DNA of 14,217 nucleotides. Origin: Comamonadaceae bacterium. GTDB lineage: Bacteria > Pseudomonadota > Gammaproteobacteria > Burkholderiales > Burkholderiaceae_C. The position numbers were made by a program, and so were the translations under genes. The notes beneath the pieces were generated by a model. The model worked only from the letters and a program-made list of their open reading frames with translations, was not told where the DNA came from and made no database searches. Numbering within the stretch: the stretch's first letter is position 1; every line of letters starts with the position of its first letter. Below are positions 7,943-14,217 of the stretch, piece by piece. The stretch lies in the NCBI GenBank assembly GCA_947452325.1, contig CANGCZ010000020.1:1-14217 (forward strand). Reading direction: 5' to 3'.

Positions 7943-8344
7943 TCAAGCCTCGACTTTCACACGGTGTTTGGACATCAATTGTCTGGCTTCTTTTTCATGT
8001 TGCTTGACCTCTTCCAGATTGGCCTGGATTTCACGCATCTGGTTTTCCAGTTGCTTGCGGTGCTCAGCCAGCACGCTGATGAATTTCTCCAACTGCGGAA
8101 CGGTGTCGCGCGGGCTGTCATACATGTCAATAATGTCTTTGGCTTCCATCAGCGACAAGCCCAAGCGTTTGGCGCGCAAAGTCAAGCGCAACCGAGCCCG
8201 CTCTCTGGCGCTGTACACCCGGTTTCTGCCTGCCGGGCCTGAGCGCTCCGGCCGCAACAAGCCCATGTCTTCGTAAAAACGAATCGCACGGGTGGTCAGG
8301 TCAAACTCTCTGGCCAAATCGCGGATGGTGTATTGGGTCGCCAT
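7943..8344 (-). CDS. liuR: MerR-family transcriptional regulator, LiuR type
   Basis: Dimeric DNA-binding regulator. In proteobacteria, LiuR proteins of this family control leucine/isovalerate catabolic genes. It has 133 residues. The winged helix-turn-helix lies at about 5-24 (YTIRDLAREFDLTTRAIRFY), followed by EDMGLLRPERSGPAGRNRVY, the wing typical of the family. A long helix for antiparallel coiled-coil dimerisation spans about 83-125. There is no cysteine in the whole protein, so redox or thiol-metal sensing of the SoxR or MerR kind is excluded, and an acyl-CoA or similar ligand is more likely. It is the first gene of the seven-gene operon. It begins 18 bases inside from a palindromic site (8363-8384), so autoregulation is expected. 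The LiuR name rests on family resemblance plus the downstream methylcrotonyl-CoA carboxylase genes. Confidence 0.87.
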   Translation of the reverse strand: MATQYTIRDLAREFDLTTRAIRFYEDMGLLRPERSGPAGRNRVYSARERARLRLTLRAKRLGLSLMEAKDIIDMYDSPRDTVPQLEKFISVLAEHRKQLENQMREIQANLEEVKQHEKEARQLMSKHRVKVEA

Positions 8345-8362
8345 GAAGACAGCTGGATTTGC

Positions 8363-8384
8363 TTAACGTTTACGTAAACGTCAA
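8363..8384. promoter_or_regulatory. Palindromic operator, candidate LiuR binding site
   Basis: The core ACGTTTACGTAAACGT (8366-8381) is a perfect 16-bp inverted repeat. It is flanked by TTA on one side and CAA on the other, giving a 22-bp palindrome with one mismatched pair. It lies in the only sizeable intergenic region, between the divergent MerR-family gene and the hydrolase gene. From memory, predicted LiuR sites in proteobacteria are ACGT-rich palindromes of this kind. On the minus strand the outer part of one arm reads TTGACG (8379-8384), a good -35 element, but I see no convincing -10 at the usual distance. Confidence 0.75.
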
Positions 8385-8391
8385 TTATCAA
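8363..8391 (+). promoter_or_regulatory. Possible promoter of the metallo-hydrolase gene, overlapping the operator
   Basis: TTAACG (8363-8368) and TATCAA (8386-8391) are separated by 17 bases. Each matches four of six positions of the sigma-70 -35 and -10 elements. The palindrome occupies the spacer, which is where MerR-family proteins normally bind. The start point would be only a few bases before the ATG at 8407, so the leader would be very short. This is a weak prediction by eye. Confidence 0.25.
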
Positions 8392-8406
8392 GCAAAATAT
8401 GGCCGG

Positions 8407-9480
8407 ATGAACCATTTAGAAAAAGAATTGAATTACCCGCTGGGTGAAACTTTGCCTGAAGCAGGCCAAAAGTTACAAGTGGCGCCTGGCGTTTTTTGGC
8501 TGCGCATGGCCTTGCCGTTTGCGTTGAACCACATCAATCTGTGGCTGCTGCGTGACCATTTCAATGGCGAGGACGGCTGGTGCATTGTGGATTGCTGTCT
8601 GGACAGCGCCGAGTCGCGTGCCGATTGGGAACAGCTTTTCGACCATGGTTTAGAAGGCCTGCCTGTGGTGCGGGTGCTTGCCACCCACATGCACCCTGAC
8701 CACCTGGGGCTGGCACATTGGCTGTGCGAACGCTGGCAAGTGCCTTTGTTTATCAGCGCCACCGATTACCACACAGCACGCACACTGGTGGCCACCCCCG
8801 ACGAGCGTCACAGCGGACAAGCCATGGCTTTTTTCCGCTCTCACGGACTGGTCGATCCGCAGGTGTTTGATGCGCTGGGCGATAGCAGTTTGCAATTTGT
8901 CCACATGGTCCCGGCTTTGCCTGCGCAGTTTGTCCGCTTGATGGACGGCCAGGTTTTGTGCATAGGTGACAACGAGTGGCATTGCATCAGCGGCTATGGC
9001 CATGCACCTGAGCACATCGCACTGCATTGCCCGGCATTGAATGTGTTGATCAGCGGCGATATGGTGCTGCCGCGTATTTCCAGCAATATCAGCGTGTTTG
9101 ATTCAGAGCCGCTGGCTGACCCGCTGCGCTTGTTTTTGCACTCCCTGACCAGATACGCCCATTTGCCGGCCGACTGCCTGACTTTGCCTTCACATGGCAA
9201 GCCTTTCACCGGCTTGCACACGCGAATTGCCCAATTGATTGACCACCACGACAAACGCTTGGCCGAGCTCTCCTCGGCTTTGGCCGACAAAGATTTGTCT
9301 GCGCTGGAGGCGATGTCTATTTTGTTTACCCGACAGCTTGATGCGCACCAAATCACTTTTGCGATTGGAGAGGCGCTGGCCCATTTGCATTACCTTTGGT
9401 ATGGGCAACAAGCGATGCGATACCTGGATGAGCAAGCGGTGTATCGTTTCAAGCCCACTGCGGCAACGACTCGTCCCTGA
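8407..9480 (+). CDS. Metallo-beta-lactamase-fold hydrolase with C-terminal helical domain
   Basis: Probable two-zinc hydrolase of the glyoxalase II/LACTB2-like branch; substrate unknown. It has 357 residues from ATG 8407. THMHPDHLG gives ligands His94, His96, Asp98 and His99. GYGHAPEHIALH provides His199, SGDMVLPRIS the bridging Asp218, and LPSHGKPFTGL His263. The last 80 or so residues (SALEAMSILF, then HQITFAIGEALAHLHYLWYG) look like the small winged-helix tail found after this fold in LACTB2-like proteins. No signal peptide is seen, so it should be cytosolic. An in-frame TTG at 8359 would add 16 residues but would run through the palindrome, so I reject it. The gene is divergent from the LiuR-type regulator and may be co-regulated with the acyl-CoA operon. 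Thioester or lactone hydrolysis is a guess from that context. Confidence 0.88.
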   Translation: MNHLEKELNYPLGETLPEAGQKLQVAPGVFWLRMALPFALNHINLWLLRDHFNGEDGWCIVDCCLDSAESRADWEQLFDHGLEGLPVVRVLATHMHPDHLGLAHWLCERWQVPLFISATDYHTARTLVATPDERHSGQAMAFFRSHGLVDPQVFDALGDSSLQFVHMVPALPAQFVRLMDGQVLCIGDNEWHCISGYGHAPEHIALHCPALNVLISGDMVLPRISSNISVFDSEPLADPLRLFLHSLTRYAHLPADCLTLPSHGKPFTGLHTRIAQLIDHHDKRLAELSSALADKDLSALEAMSILFTRQLDAHQITFAIGEALAHLHYLWYGQQAMRYLDEQAVYRFKPTAATTRP

Positions 9481-10345
9481 GTTGGGCGCGTCGCTGCGCA
9501 TAGTCGGGCACGACATGGCGTACTGTCTCCCAAAACATAGGGCTGTGGTCCATCACCCGTAGGTGGCTGAGTTCATGCACAACCACGTAATCGATGATGT
9601 CTAACTTGAAATGGATCAAGCGCCAGTTCAAGCGGATGTGGCCATCGGATGTGGCACTGCCCCAGCGGGTGCTGGCGTTGCTTAAGGACAGTTTTTTCCA
9701 CTCCACGCCGAGCGAAGGCGCAAAGTGGTTCAGTCTTTGTGTAAACAACTGCTTGGCTTGTTGCATCAACCAGGCCTGCACCGCATCGCGTATTTGCGCT
9801 GCGCTGGCCGACTGTGAGACAGCGACTTTCAAGATCTGAGGCTTGCCGGAATCCTTGACAGCCTCATGCGGCTCCAAACGCGCACCTGTGTCCTTGAACA
9901 AATGAGAGGCATCCAATTGCAGCACCACCTGTTCACCGAGCAAAGGCAAACTGATGCCATCGCGCCACTCGATCACACTGGCTTGCATGTGTTTTTGCCG
10001 CTCCTGCATTTCCTGCAATTTACGCAGAATCCATTCGCCTTTTTCTTGCAAAGCGTTTTCAATCGCGCCTATGCTGGCCCATCGCGGCGCCCTGACGTCC
10101 AGTCCATCAGGCCCGACGCTCATGCCTATGGTCTTGCGTCTGCTGCGCGTCAACCGGTAATCCGCACTGCCTATGCCTAAATGGATATGCCGGTTGGCAC
10201 GCGGGTGATGAAACCGGGCGATGCCACTGATTTGAGACAGGTTTTGGCTTGGCTGTGAATCTTCAATCAAAGGCTGTTTACCGACGACCGGGCCCTTGGC
10301 AGGTGAATCCAACCAGTCCAATGCCAGTTGAACAAAGGACTTCAT
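9449..10345 (-). CDS. YgjP/DUF45-type zinc metallopeptidase
   Basis: Member of the M48-like YgjP (DUF45, UPF0758-unrelated) family of predicted zinc metallopeptidases; physiological substrate unknown. It has 298 residues. The catalytic region is C-terminal: TRWGSATSDGHIRLNWRLI (226-244) is the family's RWGS/LN motif, followed by VVVHELSHLRVMDHSPMFWE (254-273) with His257, Glu258 and His261, and His267 as a likely third ligand. The N-terminal 120 residues include YRLTRSRRKTIGMSV, typical of the family's beta-rich half, and a charged helix (QEMQERQKHM). No export signal is seen. I chose ATG 10345 because it overlaps the plsC stop as ATGA; an upstream in-frame start at 10408 lies inside plsC. 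It is the last gene of the glyQ-led operon and overlaps the end of the convergent hydrolase by 32 bases. Confidence 0.88.
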   Translation of the reverse strand: MKSFVQLALDWLDSPAKGPVVGKQPLIEDSQPSQNLSQISGIARFHHPRANRHIHLGIGSADYRLTRSRRKTIGMSVGPDGLDVRAPRWASIGAIENALQEKGEWILRKLQEMQERQKHMQASVIEWRDGISLPLLGEQVVLQLDASHLFKDTGARLEPHEAVKDSGKPQILKVAVSQSASAAQIRDAVQAWLMQQAKQLFTQRLNHFAPSLGVEWKKLSLSNASTRWGSATSDGHIRLNWRLIHFKLDIIDYVVVHELSHLRVMDHSPMFWETVRHVVPDYAQRRAQLRDESLPQWA

Positions 10346-11094
10346 GGGTTGTTCACGTTCGTGACATAAGCCATCGGGTCTATCCGGTGCATTTCGTTTT
10401 CTATCCAATGCTGGACATCCGCCATGAGTTCATCGGCTTGACGACCTTGGCTGCTGATCATCGGTCCTATTGACACTGTGACCGTGCCGGGGTATTTGAT
10501 GAATGCTTTGCGCGGCCAGCAGACGGCGGAATTCACAGCCACCGGCACCACGGGAACACCGGTTTCTATCGCCAGACGGGCGCCGCCTGATTTGTATTTA
10601 CCGGCCTGGCCGCGTGCAATCCGTGTACCCTCCGGAAACATGATTACCCAGATGCCGCGCGCCAGCAGTTCGCGTCCTTGCTGGACCACCCGATTAAAAG
10701 CCTGGGACTTTAATTGGCGATCGATATGCACCATGTCCAAGCGGCCGATGGCCCAACCGAAAAACGGCACGTACAGCAATTCACGTTTAAACACATAGGC
10801 CAGATCACTGGGCATGATGACAGGCATCAAAAAGGTCTCGTAAGTGGATTGGTGTTTGACCAGCAACACCACGGGTTGGCCCGCCGCAGGCAAATTGTCT
10901 CTTCCCTCCACCACATAACGTATGCCCAGTATGTATCTGGCGCCGCTGATGGCCAAGCCCAGCCAGAAAACCGCAATGCGGTACAAACGCTTGCCATTGA
11001 ATTGCAATGCGGCTGCGCCAAGCAACACCATGGCCACCGGAATGACGGTCACCAACATCCATGCCATGTGCAGCAATGAACGCAAAATAGCCAT
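10342..11094 (-). CDS. plsC: 1-acyl-sn-glycerol-3-phosphate acyltransferase
   Basis: Inner-membrane acyltransferase that converts lysophosphatidic acid to phosphatidic acid in phospholipid synthesis. It has 250 residues from ATG 11094. The N-terminus is strongly hydrophobic (about residues 5-30, with a second patch at 40-58), fitting membrane anchoring. The acyltransferase block KHQSTYET (80-87) contains His81 followed after four residues by Glu86, a variant of the classical H-x4-D motif. The next blocks are FKRELLYVPFFGWAI (102-116) and FPEGTR (153-158), with VPVVPVAV at 180-187. Start 11094 shares its A with the gmhB stop (TGATG), and AGAG lies 8 bases upstream; a TTG one codon earlier is less likely. 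Next to gmhB it makes a small envelope-lipid unit. Confidence 0.93.
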   Translation of the reverse strand: MAILRSLLHMAWMLVTVIPVAMVLLGAAALQFNGKRLYRIAVFWLGLAISGARYILGIRYVVEGRDNLPAAGQPVVLLVKHQSTYETFLMPVIMPSDLAYVFKRELLYVPFFGWAIGRLDMVHIDRQLKSQAFNRVVQQGRELLARGIWVIMFPEGTRIARGQAGKYKSGGARLAIETGVPVVPVAVNSAVCWPRKAFIKYPGTVTVSIGPMISSQGRQADELMADVQHWIENEMHRIDPMAYVTNVNNP

Positions 11095-11684
11095 CAATAG
11101 CTCTTGCTGTCTTCAACCACGCCCGACGGGCTGGGCCGGTTTAACAACCATTCAGCAAAAGCGGCGAGGTCATCGTGTACCAAGGTATTGGGTGGAAAAC
11201 CTTCAGGCAAACCGGGGCCCTTCCAATTTTCGCTTTTCCCGGTGCAAACCAAATGCGTGCGACAACCGACAGCCGCCGCAGCCTGAGCATCCCGCAAAGT
11301 ATCACCGACAGCGTTCACCTGATCTAATTGAGCACCGAAACGTTCGCCGATTTGTTCGAATAAACCTGACAAGGGCTTTCTGCAACCGCATTGGTCCTGA
11401 GGCACGTGCGGACAATAAAAAATCGCATCAATCCGGCCGCCGGCCACAGCCAACATTTTGTTCATCTTGTCGTGTATTTGATTGAGTGTGGCCACATCAA
11501 ATAAGCCACGCCCCAGACCAGACTGGTTGCTGGCAATCACCAAATGCCAACCTGCCTGACTCAATCTGGCGATGGCTTCCAAGGCTCCGGGCAATGGCTG
11601 CCATTCTTCGGGAGACTTGATGTAATCATCGCTGTCTCTGTTGATGGTGCCGTCTCTGTCGAGAATGATGATCTTGTTATTCAT
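11094..11684 (-). CDS. gmhB: D-glycero-beta-D-manno-heptose-1,7-bisphosphate 7-phosphatase
   Basis: Cytosolic HAD-superfamily phosphatase that removes the C7 phosphate of heptose bisphosphate on the way to ADP-heptose for the LPS inner core. It has 196 residues, normal for the family. Nucleophile Asp9 and acid Asp11 lie in ILDRDGTIN. IASNQSGLGRG (50-60) is HAD motif II. The zinc site CPHVPQDQCGCRKP contributes Cys91, His93, Cys99 and Cys101, with Lys103 as motif III. GDTLRDA (127-133) is motif IV. The zinc loop separates GmhB from histidinol phosphatase relatives. ATG 11684 lies 7 bases after the glyS stop and has no clear Shine-Dalgarno. The last 20 residues (NRPSPSGVVEDSKSY) look like a disordered tail. 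Confidence 0.94.
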   Translation of the reverse strand: MNNKIIILDRDGTINRDSDDYIKSPEEWQPLPGALEAIARLSQAGWHLVIASNQSGLGRGLFDVATLNQIHDKMNKMLAVAGGRIDAIFYCPHVPQDQCGCRKPLSGLFEQIGERFGAQLDQVNAVGDTLRDAQAAAAVGCRTHLVCTGKSENWKGPGLPEGFPPNTLVHDDLAAFAEWLLNRPSPSGVVEDSKSY

Positions 11685-11691
11685 ATTGAAG

Positions 11692-13920
11692 TCACTGGGC
11701 CAGGCGCGACAAATCCGCCACCCGGTTCATGTGCGAATGCAACATTTTCAGTAAACCCAGGCGGTTTAATCGGAGCGCTTTATCTTCCGCATTGACCATC
11801 ACATCATTGAAAAAAGCATCCACGGCGTCGCGCAGACCGGCCAGCGCAAGCAAGGATCCGGTGTAATCTTTATTCAAATACAAATCGTGCGCATGCACAG
11901 ACACAGCCTCTAATTGGGCATGCAAATCTCGCTCAGCAGGCTCGTTCAACAAGGCTTTGTCCACCACTGCTTGCACCGGCTCCTGCGTTTTTTTCAATAT
12001 ATTGGCAATGCGTTTATTGGCTGAAGCCAGCGCCTGGCTTTCGGGCAATGCAGAAAAGCGGGCAACCGCTGCCAGCCGTTGACGGATTTGACTCCAGTCA
12101 TGCATGTCTTGGGCTTCCAGCACGGCCATGAGATGGTTGAGCGGATGAGCTTGCGACTCCAGCAATCCGATGAGTCTTTCTTGAAAAAAGAGCATCAACT
12201 TGGGCTTGTCAAAAGACGGCAGAGCTTTGTCTTCAAAAACGGCTTGGGCGGTATCGATCAGTGTTCCGACGCCTATTGGTAATTCCTTGTCGAGCAACAT
12301 GCGCGTCACACCTAAGGCATGGCGTCTGAGTGCAAACGGGTCTTTGTCGCCAGTAGGTACATTGCCTATGCCAAACATACCGACCAGGGTTTCCAGTTTG
12401 TCGGCCATGGCCACCACCAGTCCGACATGGCTACGCGGCAAATCATCACCTGCAAACCTGGGTTTGTAATGGTCTGCAATGGCTTGCGCCACTTCGGCAT
12501 CCAAACCGTCATGCAAAGCGTAATACTGGCCCATGATGCCTTGGAGTTCAGGAAACTCACCGACCATGTCGGTCAACAAATCTGTTTTCGCCAGACGTGC
12601 TGCCTGCACCGCCTTGGTCGACAGTTGCTGCGCTTCGCTTTTCCAGGGTTCTGATGCGGTCGCAGCCAACGAGCCGACGATCGCCTTAGCGATGGCGCAC
12701 ACTCTGAGCATGCGTTCGCCTTGGGTACCTAATTGGTTGTGGTAGACCACTTTGTCCAGACCGGTGACGCGCGACTCCAGTGATTTTTTTCTATCCTGGT
12801 CGAAAAAGAAACGGGCATCGGATAAACGCGGACGCACCACTCGCTCATTGCCGTTAATCACCGCACTGGCGTCTTGTGGATGTATGTTGCTGACGATCAA
12901 AAATCGGTTGCTCAATTGACCCTTGTCATCCAAAAGAGGGAAGTATTTTTGATTGGCCTTCATGGTCAAAATCAAACATTCCTGCGGCACTTGTAAAAAT
13001 GCCTCTTCAAATTGGCAAACCATCACATTCGCACGTTCAACCAATGCAGTGACCTCTTGTACCAGTTCATTCTGCAGCAAAGCAGCTTCTGCTTGGGCGT
13101 CGCTCAAACCAGCCGGTTCCACTTCAAGACGGGTATTCAGTTTTTTGGCTTCGGTTCTGAGGGCTTGCACCATGGCGCGGCTTCTGTCTTCGAACCCGGC
13201 GACCACCGCGCCATCTTTGGACAACGTTTGGGCATAGTCGTCAGCATGGGCTACCACGACCGGGCTTTTGACAGCTTCAAAACGGTGACCTGAAGTGGCG
13301 TTGCCCGCTCTCAAACCCAATGCTGTGATGTTCACCACTTGGTCTGCATGCAAAGCAATCAAGCCATGTGCCGGGCGCACAAAACCCACGGTACTCCAGC
13401 CTGGCAGGTCGCAATCCTGGTGCAACTGGTATTGCATGACTTTGGGGATGGGCAACTTGTGCAAAGCCTCGTTCAACGCCTGTTGCAAACCGTCTTGCAA
13501 GCTGGCTCCTTTGACGGTGCTGCTGTAGAACAAAGCTTCGTTTTTGCCGTCAGCGGCGCGTTGAATCAATGGGAGTAAATCGCCAGGCGTCTCAAACGCC
13601 ACGCCCAGCACCTGCATTTTCTTCACTAATGCTGGCGTCGGTTGGCCTTGGGCATCCAATCCGACACTGACGGGCATGAGTTTTTGCACCACATTTTTGT
13701 CATCTGCCTGTGATTTCACCGCCTTTATCCACACGCCTAAACGGCGCGGGGACGCAAATGAAACCAGGTCTTCACCATACTTCACTGGGTTGATGGTGGT
13801 TAAGTGATGCGCATTCAAACCCATCCAAAGCTCGTTAGCAAATGCATCACCCAGTTTTTTCAAAGCCTTGGGAGGCAATTCTTCAACCAGCAACTCAAGC
13901 AATAAATTGTGCGTGCTCAT
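11692..13920 (-). CDS. glyS: Glycyl-tRNA synthetase beta subunit
   Basis: Large subunit of the bacterial heterotetrameric glycyl-tRNA synthetase, needed for tRNA-Gly recognition. It has 742 residues, longer than the roughly 690 of E. coli GlyS. The N-terminus LLLELLVEELPPKALKKLG (residues 5-23) is diagnostic. PLLDDKGQLSNRFLIVSNI, RVVRPRLSDARFFFDQDRK and VYHNQLGTQGERMLR follow in family order in the central part, and FNDVMVNAEDKALRLNRLGLL lies in the C-terminal anticodon-binding (DALR-like) part. I chose ATG 13920 because it forms an ATGA overlap with the glyQ stop and has AAGGAAG 7 bases upstream; an upstream in-frame start at 13956 would lie inside glyQ. The gene is intact. Confidence 0.97.
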   Translation of the reverse strand: MSTHNLLLELLVEELPPKALKKLGDAFANELWMGLNAHHLTTINPVKYGEDLVSFASPRRLGVWIKAVKSQADDKNVVQKLMPVSVGLDAQGQPTPALVKKMQVLGVAFETPGDLLPLIQRAADGKNEALFYSSTVKGASLQDGLQQALNEALHKLPIPKVMQYQLHQDCDLPGWSTVGFVRPAHGLIALHADQVVNITALGLRAGNATSGHRFEAVKSPVVVAHADDYAQTLSKDGAVVAGFEDRSRAMVQALRTEAKKLNTRLEVEPAGLSDAQAEAALLQNELVQEVTALVERANVMVCQFEEAFLQVPQECLILTMKANQKYFPLLDDKGQLSNRFLIVSNIHPQDASAVINGNERVVRPRLSDARFFFDQDRKKSLESRVTGLDKVVYHNQLGTQGERMLRVCAIAKAIVGSLAATASEPWKSEAQQLSTKAVQAARLAKTDLLTDMVGEFPELQGIMGQYYALHDGLDAEVAQAIADHYKPRFAGDDLPRSHVGLVVAMADKLETLVGMFGIGNVPTGDKDPFALRRHALGVTRMLLDKELPIGVGTLIDTAQAVFEDKALPSFDKPKLMLFFQERLIGLLESQAHPLNHLMAVLEAQDMHDWSQIRQRLAAVARFSALPESQALASANKRIANILKKTQEPVQAVVDKALLNEPAERDLHAQLEAVSVHAHDLYLNKDYTGSLLALAGLRDAVDAFFNDVMVNAEDKALRLNRLGLLKMLHSHMNRVADLSRLAQ

Positions 13921-14217
13921 GGGGTGACTTCCTTGGCCATGTAATCTGCCACCCATTGCGGTGGTGCCATAGGAAAACCAAGTCGTTTTCTACTTTCTAA
14001 ATAACTTTGAGCGACGCTGCGAGCCAGGTTTCTGATGCGGCCTATATCGGCCGCTCGTTCCGTCACGCTGATGGCACCGCGGGCGTCAAGCAAGTTGAAA
14101 GAATGCGCGGCTTTCAATACTTGCTCATAGGCCGGCAATGCCAGTTCCTGAGTCATCAGGTATTTAGCCTGTTTTTCATGTGCTGTGAACGCATTGAAAA
14201 GAAAATCTGCATCGCTG
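13917..14217 (-). CDS. glyQ: Glycyl-tRNA synthetase alpha subunit, C-terminal 99 residues only
   Basis: Catalytic alpha subunit of glycyl-tRNA synthetase, cut by the right window edge. The visible part reads in one frame from the edge (SDADFLFNAFTAHEKQAKYL) to TGA at 13917-13919. It contains YEQVLKAAHSFNLLDARGAI followed by SVTERAADIGRIRNLARSVA, the conserved C-terminal region of GlyQ, and ends MAKEVTP. The internal methionine at 14156 is not the start. The catalytic core lies outside the window. The stop overlaps the glyS ATG by 4 bases, the usual coupling for these stoichiometric subunits. Confidence 0.95.
   Translation of the reverse strand, partial: SDADFLFNAFTAHEKQAKYLMTQELALPAYEQVLKAAHSFNLLDARGAISVTERAADIGRIRNLARSVAQSYLESRKRLGFPMAPPQWVADYMAKEVTP

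Larger units (their letters stand above)
8345..8406. other. Divergent intergenic region (62 bp)
   Basis: This is the only real intergenic region in the window. It separates the minus-strand seven-gene operon from the plus-strand hydrolase and must hold the promoters for both. It contains the 22-bp palindrome and AT-rich sequence on the hydrolase side (AATTATCAAGCAAAATAT). Neither start codon has a clear Shine-Dalgarno here, so short leaders are possible. Confidence 0.85.

Noticed and set aside
8359..8406. TTG start at 8359 extending the metallo-hydrolase by 16 residues
   Set aside because: The extension would be encoded by the palindromic operator and promoter region and reads as low-complexity sequence. 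The ATG at 8407 gives a normal N-terminus.
10346..10408. Upstream start at 10408 for the YgjP-like peptidase
   Set aside because: It lies deep in plsC and adds a charged, non-conserved leader. ATG 10345 overlapping the plsC stop as ATGA is the better start.
1..14217. Mobile elements, CRISPR arrays, tRNA genes or foreign islands
   Set aside because: I saw no transposase or integrase motif, no direct-repeat array, no cloverleaf sequence and no obvious change in composition. The window is compact chromosomal sequence.

Overview
The window looks like a Gram-negative betaproteobacterium, most likely Burkholderiales. The evidence is the glyQ-glyS-gmhB-plsC-YgjP-like gene order, a heptose-phosphate phosphatase of LPS core synthesis, an AceK plus MerR-type LiuR pairing, and a 3-methylcrotonyl-CoA carboxylase beta subunit whose C-terminus is typical of that group. 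Base composition is moderate and even throughout. I see no insertion sequence, phage gene, tRNA, rRNA or CRISPR array. Coding density is close to complete: the only intergenic space larger than about 20 bases is 8345-8406.

Left block (1-8344, all minus strand). Seven genes lie head to tail with gaps of 3 to 21 bases or short overlaps. In transcription order they are: a MerR-family regulator of LiuR type; a beta-carbonic anhydrase; isocitrate dehydrogenase kinase/phosphatase (aceK); an acetyl-CoA acetyltransferase-type thiolase; the methylcrotonyl-CoA carboxylase carboxyltransferase (beta) subunit; an acyl-CoA dehydrogenase; and the methylcrotonyl-CoA carboxylase biotin carboxylase (alpha) subunit, which runs off the left edge. 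This reads as one leucine/isovalerate catabolic operon. The dehydrogenase and carboxylase process the branched acyl-CoA, carbonic anhydrase can supply the bicarbonate the carboxylase consumes, the thiolase splits acetoacetyl-CoA to acetyl-CoA, and AceK can divert isocitrate to the glyoxylate shunt when acetyl-CoA is the carbon source. The hydratase (LiuC) and lyase (LiuE) steps are not in the window.

Middle (8345-9480). A 62-base divergent intergenic region carries a perfect 16-bp palindrome, ACGTTTACGTAAACGT, inside a 22-bp near-palindrome. This is the best candidate operator for the MerR regulator. Divergent from it on the plus strand is a metallo-beta-lactamase-fold hydrolase of unknown substrate, possibly under the same operator.

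Right block (9449-14217, minus strand). glyQ (partial at the right edge), glyS, gmhB, plsC and a YgjP/DUF45-type zinc metallopeptidase are tightly coupled by 1-4 base stop/start overlaps or a 7-base gap. This is a translation and envelope-biogenesis housekeeping operon. Its last gene overlaps the end of the convergent hydrolase gene by 32 bases.

Nothing here is clearly a new class of system. The most interesting candidate is the LiuR-headed operon that joins carbonic anhydrase, AceK and leucine catabolism, together with the divergent uncharacterised hydrolase.
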